The notes: generated by a model not told the origin, from the letters alone. DNA of 64,000 bases from Limnephilus marmoratus (GCA_917880885.1 OU862910.1:12784710-12848709); one strand, 5' to 3'; numbered from the stretch's first letter, positions 11,295-21,705 are shown. Translations and numbers: made by a program.

Positions 11295-11653
11295 CTACCG
11301 GTATAACAATGGAAGATGCTCCGAGGAACTAGCATCATTGATCCCTTCGGCTCCGGTGCATAGTCGAGAAACACGCCAAACGCGTGCCCAACATTTGTAC
11401 ACGGTTGACATTTGCCACATGAGAACGGGTCGTTTCTTCGACTCGTTCTTGTTTTCAACAGCTCGGCTGTGGAATGATTTGCCGGCCTCTGTGTTTCCTC
11501 CTTCCTACAACATGGGTCTCTTCAAGACCAATGTTCATTCCTTCCTCCCCTCAAAAAGACCCTCCACACAGCATCCCAGATGACATAGGCCCTGAGGGAA
11601 ATTATTTTCCTCAGGGCCTCCTGCGTGGAGTTAACGTAAAAAAAAAATATATA
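11295..11653 (+). pseudogene. 5'-truncated LINE: reverse transcriptase C-terminus and 3' UTR
   Basis: Coding begins mid-protein with YRYNNGRCSEELASLIPS and continues through FFDSFLFSTARLWNDLPASV and FKTNVHSFLPS to a stop near 11583. This is the characteristic C-terminal end of many arthropod LINE polyproteins. The 3' UTR carries GACATAGGCCCTGAGGG and CTCAGGGCCTCCTG, a possible stem, then an A-rich and TA-rich tail. The copy inserted inside one GGACTAATATCT motif: ATATCT precedes it (11289-11294) and recurs after the tail. Degraded relatives are at 19.3, 20.2, 23.8 and 26.4 kb. Confidence 0.8.
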
Positions 11654-11987
11654 TATCTACGAACTTCAGAGTGTGGACTAATATCTACAGAGCTAAGGTC
11701 GGACGAATATCTTATCTATGACGGTCCCAGTGGTGACTAATATCTATGGAGCGTAGGTTGGACTAATATCTACAGAGGGCAGCTGAGCAAGAGGTTGTAC
11801 GGAAAAGCTTAAATTACTTCAATTACGTAATTACGTAAAGGCTTAAACGTTTAAAGTACGTACATGAAGTTTTTGCATAGATAATATTAACGTATTTTGC
11901 CGTTTACGAGGACAATAATTTATGGTACAAACATGGAGGTCATAATACAATGATATTTAATTATTTATTTATTTCGAAATACACGGC

Positions 11988-12022
11988 ACCACAACCTAAC
12001 CTACCCTAACCTAACCTAACTG
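11988..12022. repeat. Short CCTAA repeat
   Basis: Several CCTAA units in tandem, with one CCCTAA variant. This matches the insect telomeric unit TTAGG in reverse, but the tract is far too short to be a telomere. Confidence 0.7.
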
Positions 12023-12379
12023 ACATAGAAATGGTCATGGTAACAGATTAAATAATTTAGAAGCACTCGAAATAAAGAAAGCTGTTAAAACAAAAACCAA
12101 AAGTATCCAATAGTCCGATATTAGGGATTTTTACATACATATATACATAAATTAAGTTTTTTGAACTGCATACGCAATATTACGTTATTCCAATATGCTA
12201 TACATAATTGCAAATCCAACCTCTGCCAGTGCTGTAGATATTCGTCCACACTTTGATTCTCATAGATATTAGTCAGCAGTTTGAGCTGTAGATATTCGTA
12301 CGCACTTTGGTTCTCATAGATATTAGTCCGATTTGTTCAGTTTTTGGAATTTCTGTAGATATTAGTAGACGCCTCCGTT

Positions 12380-12765
12380 TTTACTCTTCCCGCCTGGAGC
12401 CATTGAGACCACGGCATCCCCAATTGATGTAAGTTATAAGATCGAAGGTAGTGGATAGGGGAAGGAGATAGGGGATGGTCACGAAGTACCTGGCTATTCA
12501 GATCTGGTCATCAAAAATACTAAAACCATTTGTAGCAACCAAACAAGGCTCAAATCATTTCAAGCAACGTTTCTAATGGTGGTCTCACACCAGTACGATA
12601 CCGAGGGTACTTTCCTCTCTGGACCGTGCCGCAAATATACTATGTATTAATTTTATTTAATTAATTGTGAAATAACACAAATTATTAAAACAAACTTTGT
12701 TTGCACACGCCGGTATTTGAACCCGCGACCTTCGGAATACTAGTCGAGAGCCTTAATAATGGAAA
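12380..12765 (-). repeat. tRNA-headed SINE, copy 1
   Basis: On the minus strand a tRNA-derived head (12703-12765: CTCTCGACTAG, then GTCGCGGGTTCAAAT) is followed by an A/T-rich linker. A body follows with CGCCAC/CCAGAG-type text and GAACAGATCTGAATAGCCAGG-like sequence. The same body recurs at 63140-63350 in the same order relative to a similar head at 63809-63877. A head alone lies at 61227-61285. I read it as one SINE family. Confidence 0.6.
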
Positions 12766-12769
12766 ACAA

Positions 12770-14149
12770 AACACTATTTTGGTTTCCAATGTGGAATTGG
12801 CAAAATGTCGTAAAAATGTACATAAAGACGGTTATATATTTAATCACCAATTGAAAAATTTGATATAAAAAAAAAATGATTCTGAAAATTAGACATAGAT
12901 ACTCATGACTCATTGGAAAATATTTCTACTTTTGGAATAGATAATATTATTGTTATAATAATTCATGGTGGAATTTTATTCAATACCTTTTTTGGGGAAA
13001 CCGAACAATGCGCTCATAAAAAAAGAGGTTCTCTTCAATGTGATTCCATTTTAATGTGAACCAACATATTTTTGACATATTATCGCTGATAGTGAAAGGA
13101 CATTAATAAAATAACTATGATTGATATATTGATCTAACTTTTCAATCTACGTCTTGGAATTTATCGTTTGAAAATGTACAGTGAAAATGAATATTCAAAA
13201 TGTTGTCAATACGCTCCTGCTGACAAAGCTAAAGAAAGAGGTCAGCAGATTTTAAATAATAATAAAGAAAAAAAATCGAGTTCAGTTTACATGCGGTAGA
13301 AGTGATATCTTCATCCACATAATCTCAACCAATAGCAACTTTGAAAAGTGTGCTTAAAATCAAAGCGACCAATGCGGTAAGTTTCATCTAATTCTCTCGC
13401 AGGATAAATCCTATAGATGTGTGTGTTTGTCTCTTTTTAGTGTCGTTTCCGTTCCATCGAGTTTAAAATCACAACGGCGTTAAAAAGTTTCATTTCAATT
13501 AAAAAAATTAGTCCAACTCAAAAAAAAGTGACATGTTTTCGAAATGCGTTTTACCAAAACGATAAAATTCGAATAATATGAAAGTCCTTGAATATCACTA
13601 CTGGAACTAAATATTTTTATTTCATATTCAGGTCGAATTAAGTAAGGCAACAACACAGGGTAGGTACATAATCCTGTTGAACAAGGACTTTGTAACAAGG
13701 AATAAGATGGCTGGTTACCTTGAACTAGATCTTATCTAAATAGCACCTGTCCAGGAACTTCTGAACAATGTATTATTCTTCTTTGATGATGTGGCCATAA
13801 AATACCGAAGGAGAGAAAGAGAACTCTCGTATTTATTCCAGTGTTTTAAATAACGGGGTTGAACTCATTTTGTAGAAGGTACCTATCTACCTTTTATCAT
13901 TGTAGGTCAGGTCTCAAGCGAAAATACTTAAAGAACTTCTGCGCCAAGGTTGAATATTTTGAGGAATTTAGAATTACATTAGAATAGTAAAGTTGTTCTT
14001 CGCGATCAGCAGAATATACCAAACCCACAGTAATCCAACTGGAAAGAGACCGCGATTAATCTTGGACTATAAATAGAAATCACAAAAGAATTAACGGTTA
14101 GGTTACATGATTTTTTTCTTCTTATACCTGCTTTTACCTCATTCTAAAC
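12770..14149. other. Unassigned AT-rich sequence
   Basis: No gene, tRNA or element termini found. Confidence 0.45.
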
Positions 14150-14161
14150 AGGAATTTATCT

Positions 14162-14636
14162 TTTTATTTTTTTAATTTAACTTTATGAGTAAAACCTCAA
14201 ATTGTAATATTTAAATAAATGAAGACAATATAAGCGAAACTCAATCGAAAATCTGGAAAAAAAAATTATATATTCATCCTAGACTTGCAGAAAAGTCGAT
14301 AGATTTCGCATATTAAATAAAAATGGATAATGATTTATCCAGACACTATTTAGAGAGCATTTAGTTCGGGTTTGAATCTTGCAATCATACATAAAGATAG
14401 TTGCCAATAATATATGCGTTAAGAAAATGAAGATAACATAGGTGGTTCTTAGTTGAAGTATGGTACAGTTAAACATGACCGAATTTCATATCGACACCGT
14501 GGCGCAGTGGTTAGCGCGTTTGCCCGGAAAGCAAGAGGTCCTGGGTTCGAGTCCCAGAGGTGTCAATATGTTTTTCTGATTTTTCTGTTTCCAGATTTTC
14601 GATTGAGTTTCGCTTATATTGTCTTCATTTATTTAA
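14162..14636 (-). mobile_element. Inverted-repeat element carrying a tRNA-like gene, copy 1
   Basis: Two 46 bp inverted repeats, 14211-14256 and 14591-14636, are perfect reverse complements of each other and enclose a tRNA-like gene (14493-14565). Outside the left repeat is a T-rich stretch (14162-14180) that would be an A-rich 3' tail on the minus strand. The whole unit is flanked by AGGAATTTATCT at 14150-14161 and 14637-14648. A 12 bp duplication and an A-rich tail point to retroposition, while the perfect inverted repeats look like a DNA-transposon trait. A second copy at 48039-49257 has the interior in the opposite orientation. Confidence 0.8.
14493..14565 (+). ncRNA. tRNA-like gene with intact pol III boxes
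   Basis: These 73 nt fold as a class I tRNA. The acceptor pairs at 6 of 7 positions, the D stem is GCGC/GCGC, the anticodon stem is TTTGC/GCAAG, the variable loop has 5 nt, and the T stem CTGGG/CCCAG has loop TTCGAGT. The A box TGGCGCAGTGG and the B box GGTTCGAGTCC are intact. The anticodon loop is CCGGAAA, so position 33 is C instead of the nearly invariant U. That argues against service in translation. It may be a pol III-transcribed mobile-element module. Confidence 0.7.
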
Positions 14637-14649
14637 AGGAATTTATCTA

Positions 14650-15035
14650 CTTACTAGTATCGTCCTAGTGAGAGAATCCAAATCAAATTAATAATTTGCT
14701 AAAAATTCTGATCTGATCATTTACAAATAATCAAAAGACTACCAACTTTCGTCTTCTTCTTCCTCTCTCTTTACATTTCTTTCATCACCTGCCTTATAGC
14801 AAAAGGTTACTATAGTTCCATTGGCTCCGGACATTTGTAAGTCTTATACAGTGTCTTATCCCTTTCAGACCTGAATTAAAACTAGCAGTGGCAGAACAGA
14901 TATAATGCTTGAATTCAATTTGATAAAGTTTTTGATTAAAAATTTTGGTGTTTTTTAAAAAAAGATTAGAAGTTGTAGCTGCTTTCAATTGAAAGAAAAG
15001 TCCTCTACAACACAGGTGAACTCCTAGTTTAGAGG
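14650..15035. other. Unassigned sequence
   Basis: No supported feature; a weak minus-strand frame shows no known motif. Confidence 0.4.
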
Positions 15036-15153
15036 ACAATATACCGAATAGAGGTGTAAATATTGATAAATATTTGAGATGGAATGATCATATTGACATG
15101 TCAACAAAAAAATATCAGAAGACTTACCTATATTTAAAGAACTTCGTCATATA

Positions 15154-15653
15154 TTGGATAAAGAGAAATTAAAATCTGTCTATTATGCCTTAGTCCAATC
15201 TCGACTTTCTTACAATAAAGTATGCTGGGGATCCTGTCTAAAGTCCAATGTAGAACCACTAAATATTGCTCACAAATTAATTCTTAAAGTCATGTACAAA
15301 AAAAATTTCGTTATTCATCTAAACTACTTTACAAGGAATCTAATGTTATGTGTATAAAACAGCTGTACATTACTAAAATAATTTGTATATTTTTTATCTA
15401 TACTAAATCTGCAGAAAGAACCCAACAAATCCATACCACTAGAATTGGCTCAACAATGAACTTTATGGCAATACATACTAAAACATCTTTTGGCCAAAGA
15501 AACTATTTATACCAAGTTCCACTTATGTTTAATATTCTGCCAGACTACATTAAATCTTCCAACTCATTAGCTAAATTTAAAAAGAATGTTAAGATATTTG
15601 TGTTAACAGAGGAATGGCATACTATTTTTTCATCCTCGTCCGTTTTTAAATAA
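15154..15653 (+). pseudogene. LINE reverse transcriptase C-terminal relic, frameshifted
   Basis: Two consecutive frames give one protein end. The first has EKLKSVYYALVQSRLSY and CWGS (15154-15357). The second, in another frame, has RNYLYQVPLMFNILPDYIKS and LAKFKKNVKIFVL (15348-15653). Both match the usual C-terminal part of CR1/Jockey-type polyproteins, where a tyrosine-rich YYALVQSRLSYG block precedes an F-N-LP segment. The frame change near 15350 and the missing 5' part make it a pseudogene. Confidence 0.75.
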
Positions 15654-15654
15654 T

Positions 15655-15765
15655 AAGATTTCAATTTTTAAATAATAAGATTTGTTTTTTAATAAGATTT
15701 GTTTTTTAATAAGATTTGTTTTTTAATAATATTTGTTTTTTGAATAATAAGCTTTTTTTTAATAA
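15655..15765. repeat. Short tandem repeat of AATAAGATTTG units
   Basis: About six imperfect ~20 bp units with AATAAGATTTGTTTTTT, inside the 3' UTR of the LINE relic. Confidence 0.8.
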
Positions 15766-16145
15766 ATAGATTTTATTTGAGTTCTATTTGCCAAAATTGT
15801 AGTGTCACCCTAGATGTTTTGAACTAGCTTTGTTTCTTGGTGGGTATAGTAACTAAAGATTTATTTATGGTCTATATTGTTACAAATCATACTTAAATTA
15901 CCCATCTGGTCACTAATATGATATTTTTATTTCTTACTTTATTATAATATTTTTGTGTTTTAAATGTAGTGTATTTTAGTATTTCGTGTGTGTAAAATCA
16001 CTCAAATTTTATAAATGTTAACCTCAACACGGGCTGTTAGTCCTAGTGAGGTTATTTTTTTTTTGTATGTAAAAAAAAAAATAAGAATGTATGGTGAGAA
16101 GTTATAAATAAAAAATACCATACCTTTGTAATCTTAATAAATTAA

Positions 16146-16650
16146 GAATAAATTTAAACAAAAAAAGGTACCAGAGGACGCGTTTCACACGAAAAGACAC
16201 TGCATACCAAAAATATAACATTTTATTTAATTAAAAAAAAAAATTTACTTTGCACAAATTCCTTCAAAATCAATTGAGGAAAATCGGAAGAAAAAATGGC
16301 TACCGCCTGAACCAGTGGGTAAAATCCAATAAAATAATAGCGCACAAAGCCAGTTATATCGACAATTGGAAAACGAAAACCGCCAATTTTTATTCGCTTT
16401 ATCTCGTAGATAGGAAAGGGTTAACTATGAAGCTGATAAAACGTTTGGATTACACCTGAAGAATGACTACTTCCCAAACTATCAAATAAAAAAACATGGC
16501 TTTTTCTGCATAGCGTTTTTAGGAAAAAGCAATTCTTTCAAACCGCAACGCCACATTCTAAAATACACATTTATCAATTGCAAAACATGTGAAGAAAGAC
16601 AATTCACATAATCAATACACAATATATTTAATTTAACTAATTTGTTTCTA
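16146..16650. other. Unassigned sequence with a 69-codon frame
   Basis: A plus-strand frame at 16250-16459 encodes a basic peptide with no recognised domain. It could be a decayed element; the support is weak. Confidence 0.35.
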
Positions 16651-16654
16651 ATGG

Positions 16655-16985
16655 TTTGTTTGTTACACTTTCACACCTAAACCACTAAACCGATTTTAAA
16701 AATTCTTTCACCAATAGAAAGCTATATTATCAGCAAGTAACATAAGCTGTATATAATGGTAAGCTCTGGCGTTATGAAATTTGTATGAATGAACATGTGT
16801 GTATTTCATATATTTTAGCGGCAGGGAGGAAAAACAGGGGCAAGGTGGGGTTCGTGCAGAGGGAAGAGACGAGGGAGGGGGAAGGCGGGGAAGGTGGAAG
16901 TGAACGGGGATGCATGAGAAAGGACGTGCAGGAAGAATCAATTTATGGCATTGCAACACATGCCGGGTACCAGCATATATTATGA
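16655..16985 (+). mobile_element. Helitron-type relic
   Basis: The left part, GTTTGTTACACTTTCA, CTAAACCGATTTTAAA and TTCTTTCA(C)CAATAGAAAGC, matches the Helitron at 22933. The middle is a G/A-rich tract and the right end is CATGCCGGGTACCAGCATA, a decayed form of the CGGG...CTAG terminus. It shares TTAGCGGCAGGGAGG with the minus-strand relic at 33205-33500. Confidence 0.6.
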
Positions 16986-17099
16986 AAGAAAATCCAAAAA
17001 TCGTACAGCTCGCAAAAACTCATAAACGAGTTCTGGTACGATCAAGGGAGTTATATGGTGTGGTAGATCTCTTTCCCTCCTCTAGGATGACGGTTCCCG

Positions 17100-17330
17100 T
17101 TTTTAACTAAAGGGCGCGCTTTTGAAGATATAAGGGCTGAAAGTTTCGCCCTCTTGAAATTTCTAGAACAGTCTTCCGGAAAGTTCTAGAAGGTTTCATA
17201 GAGCTCTCCTGTTTGGAGTGGCAGAGTATGTCGTGGAATGTTCAGGAATAGGGAATCGGGAACATCATTGTGGAACATTCCAGAACACTCTCGAATGTTG
17301 ACCTGAGCGAAGCCGGGTAACCCAGCGAGT
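17100..17330 (+). mobile_element. Helitron-type 3' relic
   Basis: It ends GAGCGAAGCCGGGTAACCCAGCGAG followed by T, close to the usual hairpin plus CTAG|T terminus of insect Helitrons. Upstream it is rich in GAA/TTC pairs (see the separate heat-shock-element entry). No 5' end is visible. Confidence 0.5.
17156..17191. promoter_or_regulatory. Heat-shock-element cluster
   Basis: Alternating nGAAn/nTTCn units lie in strict 5 bp register: GAAnnTTCnnGAA at 17156-17168 and TTCnnGAAnnTTCnnGAA at 17174-17191. Two further pairs follow, GAATGTTC at 17237-17244 and GAACATTC at 17273-17280. Three or more contiguous units are the canonical binding site of heat shock factor (HSF). The cluster sits in a Helitron relic with no gene nearby in this window. 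That HSF binds here is an inference. Confidence 0.6.
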
Positions 17331-17334
17331 ATTC

Positions 17335-18240
17335 AAAATAGCGACTAAAAATCTGTTAGTTGCCTTCGTATTAATCCTCTTATACCTACCTACAAGTTGT
17401 AAATGAAAACTACAAATTAACAATGTTTGAGTTAGCCTCTTCGGCGTACCTCGGAATCGCACAACCGCTGCGTTTGCAAGGGCTCTATTTGCCAGAAGTT
17501 TTCTCCCTTCACCGACAAGAAGTAGCACGTAATGGTAGTTGATTTAATACGTTACAAACCCGTGTCCGTTTGCCTGTCCGAGGTTTATTTACTTGACACA
17601 GGAACTGGTTCCTCGTTAGCATCCCCCGTTGGTTCGTTAGCAGTTACAAAGATGGATTGATGGGCGGCCTCTACTAAATACAAATAACTTGTATGAAAGT
17701 ATGACGGTTGATTGTACTCGGCAGATTGTAGAACCTCCGTCAAGACGTGCTACGCAACGATGTAACAGCCTTAATTAATGAACGGTTAAATATCAAGATA
17801 ACTTTAAGAAGAGTTGCGTAATTGCTACTGAAGTAAGCTGTTTTATTTTTGAAAGTTTTTTGAGATGTAAGCGTGCCAATTCATTTTCATTATTTGGTAA
17901 AATGAAGCACACATTGCAAAACCAAATAGTTTAAGACATTCTTTGACAAAATTTTGTTACCACATTGATTTAAAGTATTTTCTTTCTCTTGATAAACTAT
18001 GATACATTAAATAGTTTTTTTTTTACAGAAAAAAGAAAATCACTTTTTCGTTTATTTAACTAGAAATACACACATTTTACATTTCATCATAATATTATTA
18101 ATTTACATGATTTTGTTGTAAGTGCAAAATGATTTTTTTTTAAAACGTATCTAGACTTTTCTTCATTTTTAGTATTGTCTGGAAGGCAATTATATAAATT
18201 GCTCCTTCGTAACCAATGGACTGCTTACCATGGTGAGTAT
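17335..18240. other. Unassigned sequence
   Basis: AT-rich, with no coding or element signal that I recognise. Confidence 0.4.
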
Positions 18241-18244
18241 GTAT

Positions 18245-18440
18245 AGTGTTGTGGCTAAGTTTGCATGGCATATGGGTATGGGTCCAACTCAGGCACCTCG
18301 TGTTCGATGTCTCGGCTGGCTAAGGCACAAGCAAATTTTCCGCATGCTGTGGTGGTGGTAGGAGATTTTCAAATATTGTTAGGTTATTCGTAATCCGTAT
18401 TCGTAAAATTTCCTTTCATTGGATCTTTTTGCTTACCTAC
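18245..18440 (+). repeat. tRNA-derived SINE, second copy
   Basis: It shares CTCGGCTGGCTAAG, GTGGTGGTAGGAGATTTTCAAA and TATTCGTAATCCG-type text with 9085-9330. The B box is slightly decayed (GTTCGATGTC). Confidence 0.65.
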
Positions 18441-19050
18441 TGATTGTTTTATACTAATTTAGCCTGGGTAGTCTTAAAATACATTTAATTAATTAGAAAA
18501 AAATCATCCAAATTGCAAAATGCTTTGCAGTTAAGAAGAACCGCCATCCGTGATAAAATTTAATGCAATTCTAAACTAAACATCACTCAAATAACTCACA
18601 GCACTACAATTTAAGCAATTCGGTATCTTAAACTAATGATAGAAGCGACAAGGAGCCGAGGGCCTTAAAAGCTGTTTATTTAACATTAATATACGCCTGT
18701 ACAAGTTCATAATTATACATTTACATAGGAGGGGTGAAAGCGTAGAATGTAGATCATTCAGGCAGATAAATATGGTTACTTAACATAACAGTAGAATAAT
18801 CAATCACAGTTTCGACGTGCAATTAATTGTGGTTTGTAACTGGAAGGCAATGAGATACATTGGCACGTGCACTGGCGTTAAACAATTATTATGTTATATA
18901 AGCTGATATAATTTTTTTGATAAGGCTTTCTATTTTGTAGTGTTTGTAAATCCATACATATAGTTTCAATGTCTCTCTACGAGTCTCTCAGCAGATGACG
19001 TTAGTATGTTTTTTTTAAGTGAAACTAAAGCTCTACTGTGATTTGGATTT
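18441..19050. other. Unassigned sequence
   Basis: Nothing supported. Confidence 0.4.
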
Positions 19051-19235
19051 CGGATGAAACGGAAATGACGATTTCTGCACCTGCAACGCATAACTGCGCT
19101 CATTGGTTGCTTTGATTATGATGTCACTTTTAAAGGATCCTATTGGTTGAGATATGAAACGGGAATTACGCTAGGTCTTCGCTCATTGGTCGCTTTGATT
19201 TTGACCTCACTTTTCACGTATTGGTTGGGATTGTT
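19051..19235. repeat. Two-copy tandem repeat with ATTGGT boxes
   Basis: Two diverged units (about 100 and 82 bp) share ATGAAACGG, CTCATTGGT, GCTTTGATT, TCACTTTT and TATTGGTTG. ATTGGT is the reverse of the CCAAT box. Confidence 0.65.
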
Positions 19236-19274
19236 TTGGTAAAGTTTCGCTACTAAGGCGTGTAAACTACACTC

Positions 19275-19425
19275 GAATTTTATATTTTTTACATTAACTC
19301 TCCGCAGGAGGCCCCGAGGAAAATAATTTCGCTCAGGGTCTATGTCATCTGAGATGCTGTGCGAAGAGTCTTTTTGAGGATAGTGGAGGTAATCCACCTC
19401 CTACCCGCCCTGGTATAAGTAACTG
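19275..19425 (-). mobile_element. LINE 3' UTR fragment
   Basis: On the minus strand it reads TCCTCAAAAAGACTC, GATGACATAGACCCTGAG and CTCCTGCGGAGAGTTAA. It is the same 3' end as the LINE copy at 11295-11653. Confidence 0.75.
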
Positions 19426-19444
19426 ATGAATAAATGATTCAAGG

Positions 19445-19565
19445 CTCTCTCAAGATTCTAATTTTTTTTGTTAAACGAAGCTACATTTATTTATTTTGAA
19501 CGAATCTAGACCTCCAGTGTCCTTGCATACGTTGTTAGTAAGCAGTATGCAAGTGCTTAACAGGA
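19445..19565. repeat. Dispersed repeat, copy 1 of 2
   Basis: It shares AAGCTACATTTATTT, ACGAATCTAGACC and the GCATAC/GTTAGTAA region with 20755-20875 in the same orientation. No termini identified. Confidence 0.6.
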
Positions 19566-20129
19566 AAAACAACATGCAAAAAATAGGTTAGTAAGACAAA
19601 GATAAATTAAACAGGGCAAAAGAAAAACTCATTCATGAGGCTCCATGAGGCGGCATTGCATCTGTAAAAACCCGCAAGCACCTGCATAAAATAGAGAACA
19701 TAAGTAATACAATAAACCTGAAATCAATTGGCAAGTACCAACAAAAAATGTGAATGGCTTTCGGTCTGACCAAAAACTACACTTAGCTTCCGTGTTCCTT
19801 AGCCAACCACTCAGTGAAGCTTCAAAGAATGTTAACTAAATATTTGGGGTAAAATACCCGAAGACTAAAAAAAAATTCAGCGTTGGGTAGTCAGAGGCAG
19901 GACAAAGGATAGTCAAGGTCGTCTGATCAAGCCTCAAGCCTGCACATGTCATTGGGGGAGGCGCAGATACATAGATTTGAGAAGGATCTGCAAAATTCGT
20001 AATGTAACTAAAGATGAAGCAGGGACGAGGTCCAGCACACCCCCATATGGGGATAGGGAAAAAAAATGGAGTTCAGTTCATCCAGTAAAACATTGAAACA
20101 GTTAGACAAACAAAACAAAACAAGGAACT
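19566..20129. other. Unassigned sequence
   Basis: No recognised feature. Confidence 0.4.
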
Positions 20130-20460
20130 TTTTGAGGATAGAAAGGAATGAACATTGATCTTGAAGAGACCAGAGGAAAAAGAAAGAGGAAGGAGGAAAC
20201 ACAAAGGCCCGCAAATCGTTCCACAGCCGAGCTGTTGAACACAAGAACGAGTCGAAGAACGACCGATATCAACCGTGTACAGTACATATGATGGGCATGC
20301 ATCTGGCGTGTTTCCGGACTATGCACCGGTGTCGAAGGAATCAATGATGCCTGTTCCTCGGAGCATCTTCCATTGAAATACCGGTAGAACAAGGATAGAA
20401 TTCTCACCCGACGCCTGTGCTCTAAAGATTGCAATCCGTTGTGTAGTTATATGCAGTTTT
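20130..20460 (-). pseudogene. LINE reverse transcriptase C-terminal relic
   Basis: The minus-strand translation gives SLEHRRRVRILSLFYRYFNG, CSEEQASLIPSTPVHS and, after a frameshift, FNSSAVERFAG in one frame and CSTARLWNDLRAFVFPPS in another. This is the same protein end as at 11295-11583, a little longer at its start. It lacks the usual LINE tail: the 3' side runs into TTTTGTTTTGTTTG. Frameshifts make it non-functional. Confidence 0.75.
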
Positions 20461-20754
20461 AAGGTACCTCAGAAGGTCTCATAGGAGGCAACTTTGGGAC
20501 GATTGGGTCTAATACCCAAACGTTTACGGAGATAGTCGATCACAGCCGATCTACAGGCGGGCTTGTGAGCGATTCCCCCTCCGCCGATTAACATAGAGCA
20601 TCGTTTAGAACGGACGATAAGTTCAGTTAGATACCCATTATAAATACGAAACGATAAATAAACAAGACTCTTAATCTCTGACAAACCGAAGTATTATCAA
20701 AAACTCCACATTGTGTGAGGAAACTGATTGTTTAACCTCCTTAGCCGCACACGT
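20461..20754. other. Unassigned sequence
   Basis: A minus-strand frame (20469-20684) is open for 71 codons but has no recognised motif. It might be an upstream decayed piece of the adjacent LINE; this is not proven. Confidence 0.3.
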
Positions 20755-20875
20755 CAGGACTCTAATTTTTTGTAAAAAGGAAGCTACATTTATTTTTAAA
20801 ACGAATCTAGACCCTCCAATGTCCCGGCATGCATGATTGTTAGTAAAAAAGAAAAATGTATGCATACTTACATTT
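20755..20875. repeat. Dispersed repeat, copy 2 of 2
   Basis: Direct copy of 19445-19565 (GAAGCTACATTTATTT, ACGAATCTAGACC). Confidence 0.6.
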
Positions 20876-21705
20876 GCAGTAATTAACAAGATAAAGACAC
20901 ATCATAGATGTGTTCGCCTGTTGGTTCAGCATCTAGTTGAGTGAAATAATAATAATAGAAAGAAAAATATTTACAGGCGTAAATATGATTAAAACCAAAG
21001 AAAATATATAAAAAGAAAGATATCGGGAGCAGTTTGTCCCACTATCACGGGGCAGTCCCGGCGAGAATGAGCGGGCGAGCGGCCTGGCCGCAACGTGCCC
21101 AAACGTCCGCGTCTCTTAGCCGGTTTCCCAAGAGTATCCTTGAAGAAGTGTTTGTGGAGGGGGGGGGGGAGATACTCCCAAAGAACAGATCGTCAGAATT
21201 GCATTATTAATCAAAGGAATTAACAGAACACAACTAATTTAAAAGTTATTTCTTCATTCTGTAACTTAACTAATAATTGAGGCCTGATTTTGAACTGGTT
21301 TGTTATATTTGGTTATCATTTAAAATATTACGATGTTTTTAAGTAAATGTTTGTTTTTACTACCTATTAATATTTAATATTAAGTTTTAATCAGTTATTC
21401 TAACCATATACCTAATATGCTAAGCTTAGTCCTGAGTACCAAAAGGGCAAGGGTGATAATTATTTCTGCGAAAGGTATTTGAACGTCCTTGATATTTCGT
21501 CATGGCAGATTATTCTAACCACCGAGCTAAAGCGAAAATATTCGAAACCGCCGCGTTTTTCCAACAAATCGTGTTAGAATTTAGGTGATGACGATATTTT
21601 TTTCTCCTGGAATCATCAACACATACGAGTATTTTTAGCAAAATGTTTTAATCACAAAAGCGCTCTAAGGTGTCGTGGTGAAATTTCTTTCCGTTTATTG
21701 ATGTA
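20876..21705. other. Unassigned sequence
   Basis: No supported gene or element. Confidence 0.4.

Larger units (their letters stand above)
11228..12370. mobile_element. DNA element with arrayed subterminal GGACTAATATCTACAG motifs
   Basis: The motif GGACTAATATCTACAG or close variants (GGACGAATATCT, GTGACTAATATCTATGG) occurs about seven times in direct orientation at 11230-11294 and 11675-11775. It occurs about five times in the opposite orientation at 12232-12369, with spacing near 26-32 bp. Arrays facing each other at two ends are typical of transposase-binding subterminal repeats of DNA transposons. The left array is split by the LINE copy at 11295-11653. The exact ends are not certain: TACTAATATCTACAG is the outermost shared sequence. 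Confidence 0.65.
15040..16145 (+). mobile_element. 5'-truncated CR1/Jockey-like LINE with its 3' UTR
   Basis: It starts inside the reverse transcriptase thumb region (WNDHID near 15080) and continues through the coding relic at 15154-15653. The 3' UTR holds a run of repeated AATAAGATTTG units (15655-15765) and a possible stem AACCTCA/TGAGGTT around CACGGGCTGTTAGTCCTAG (16020-16050). It ends in an A-rich stretch near 16145. It is not the same family as the LINE at 1041-6050. Confidence 0.7.

Noticed and set aside
11988..12022. Telomere or subtelomere signal from CCTAA units
   Set aside because: Only a handful of imperfect units; common interspersed sequence in insects.
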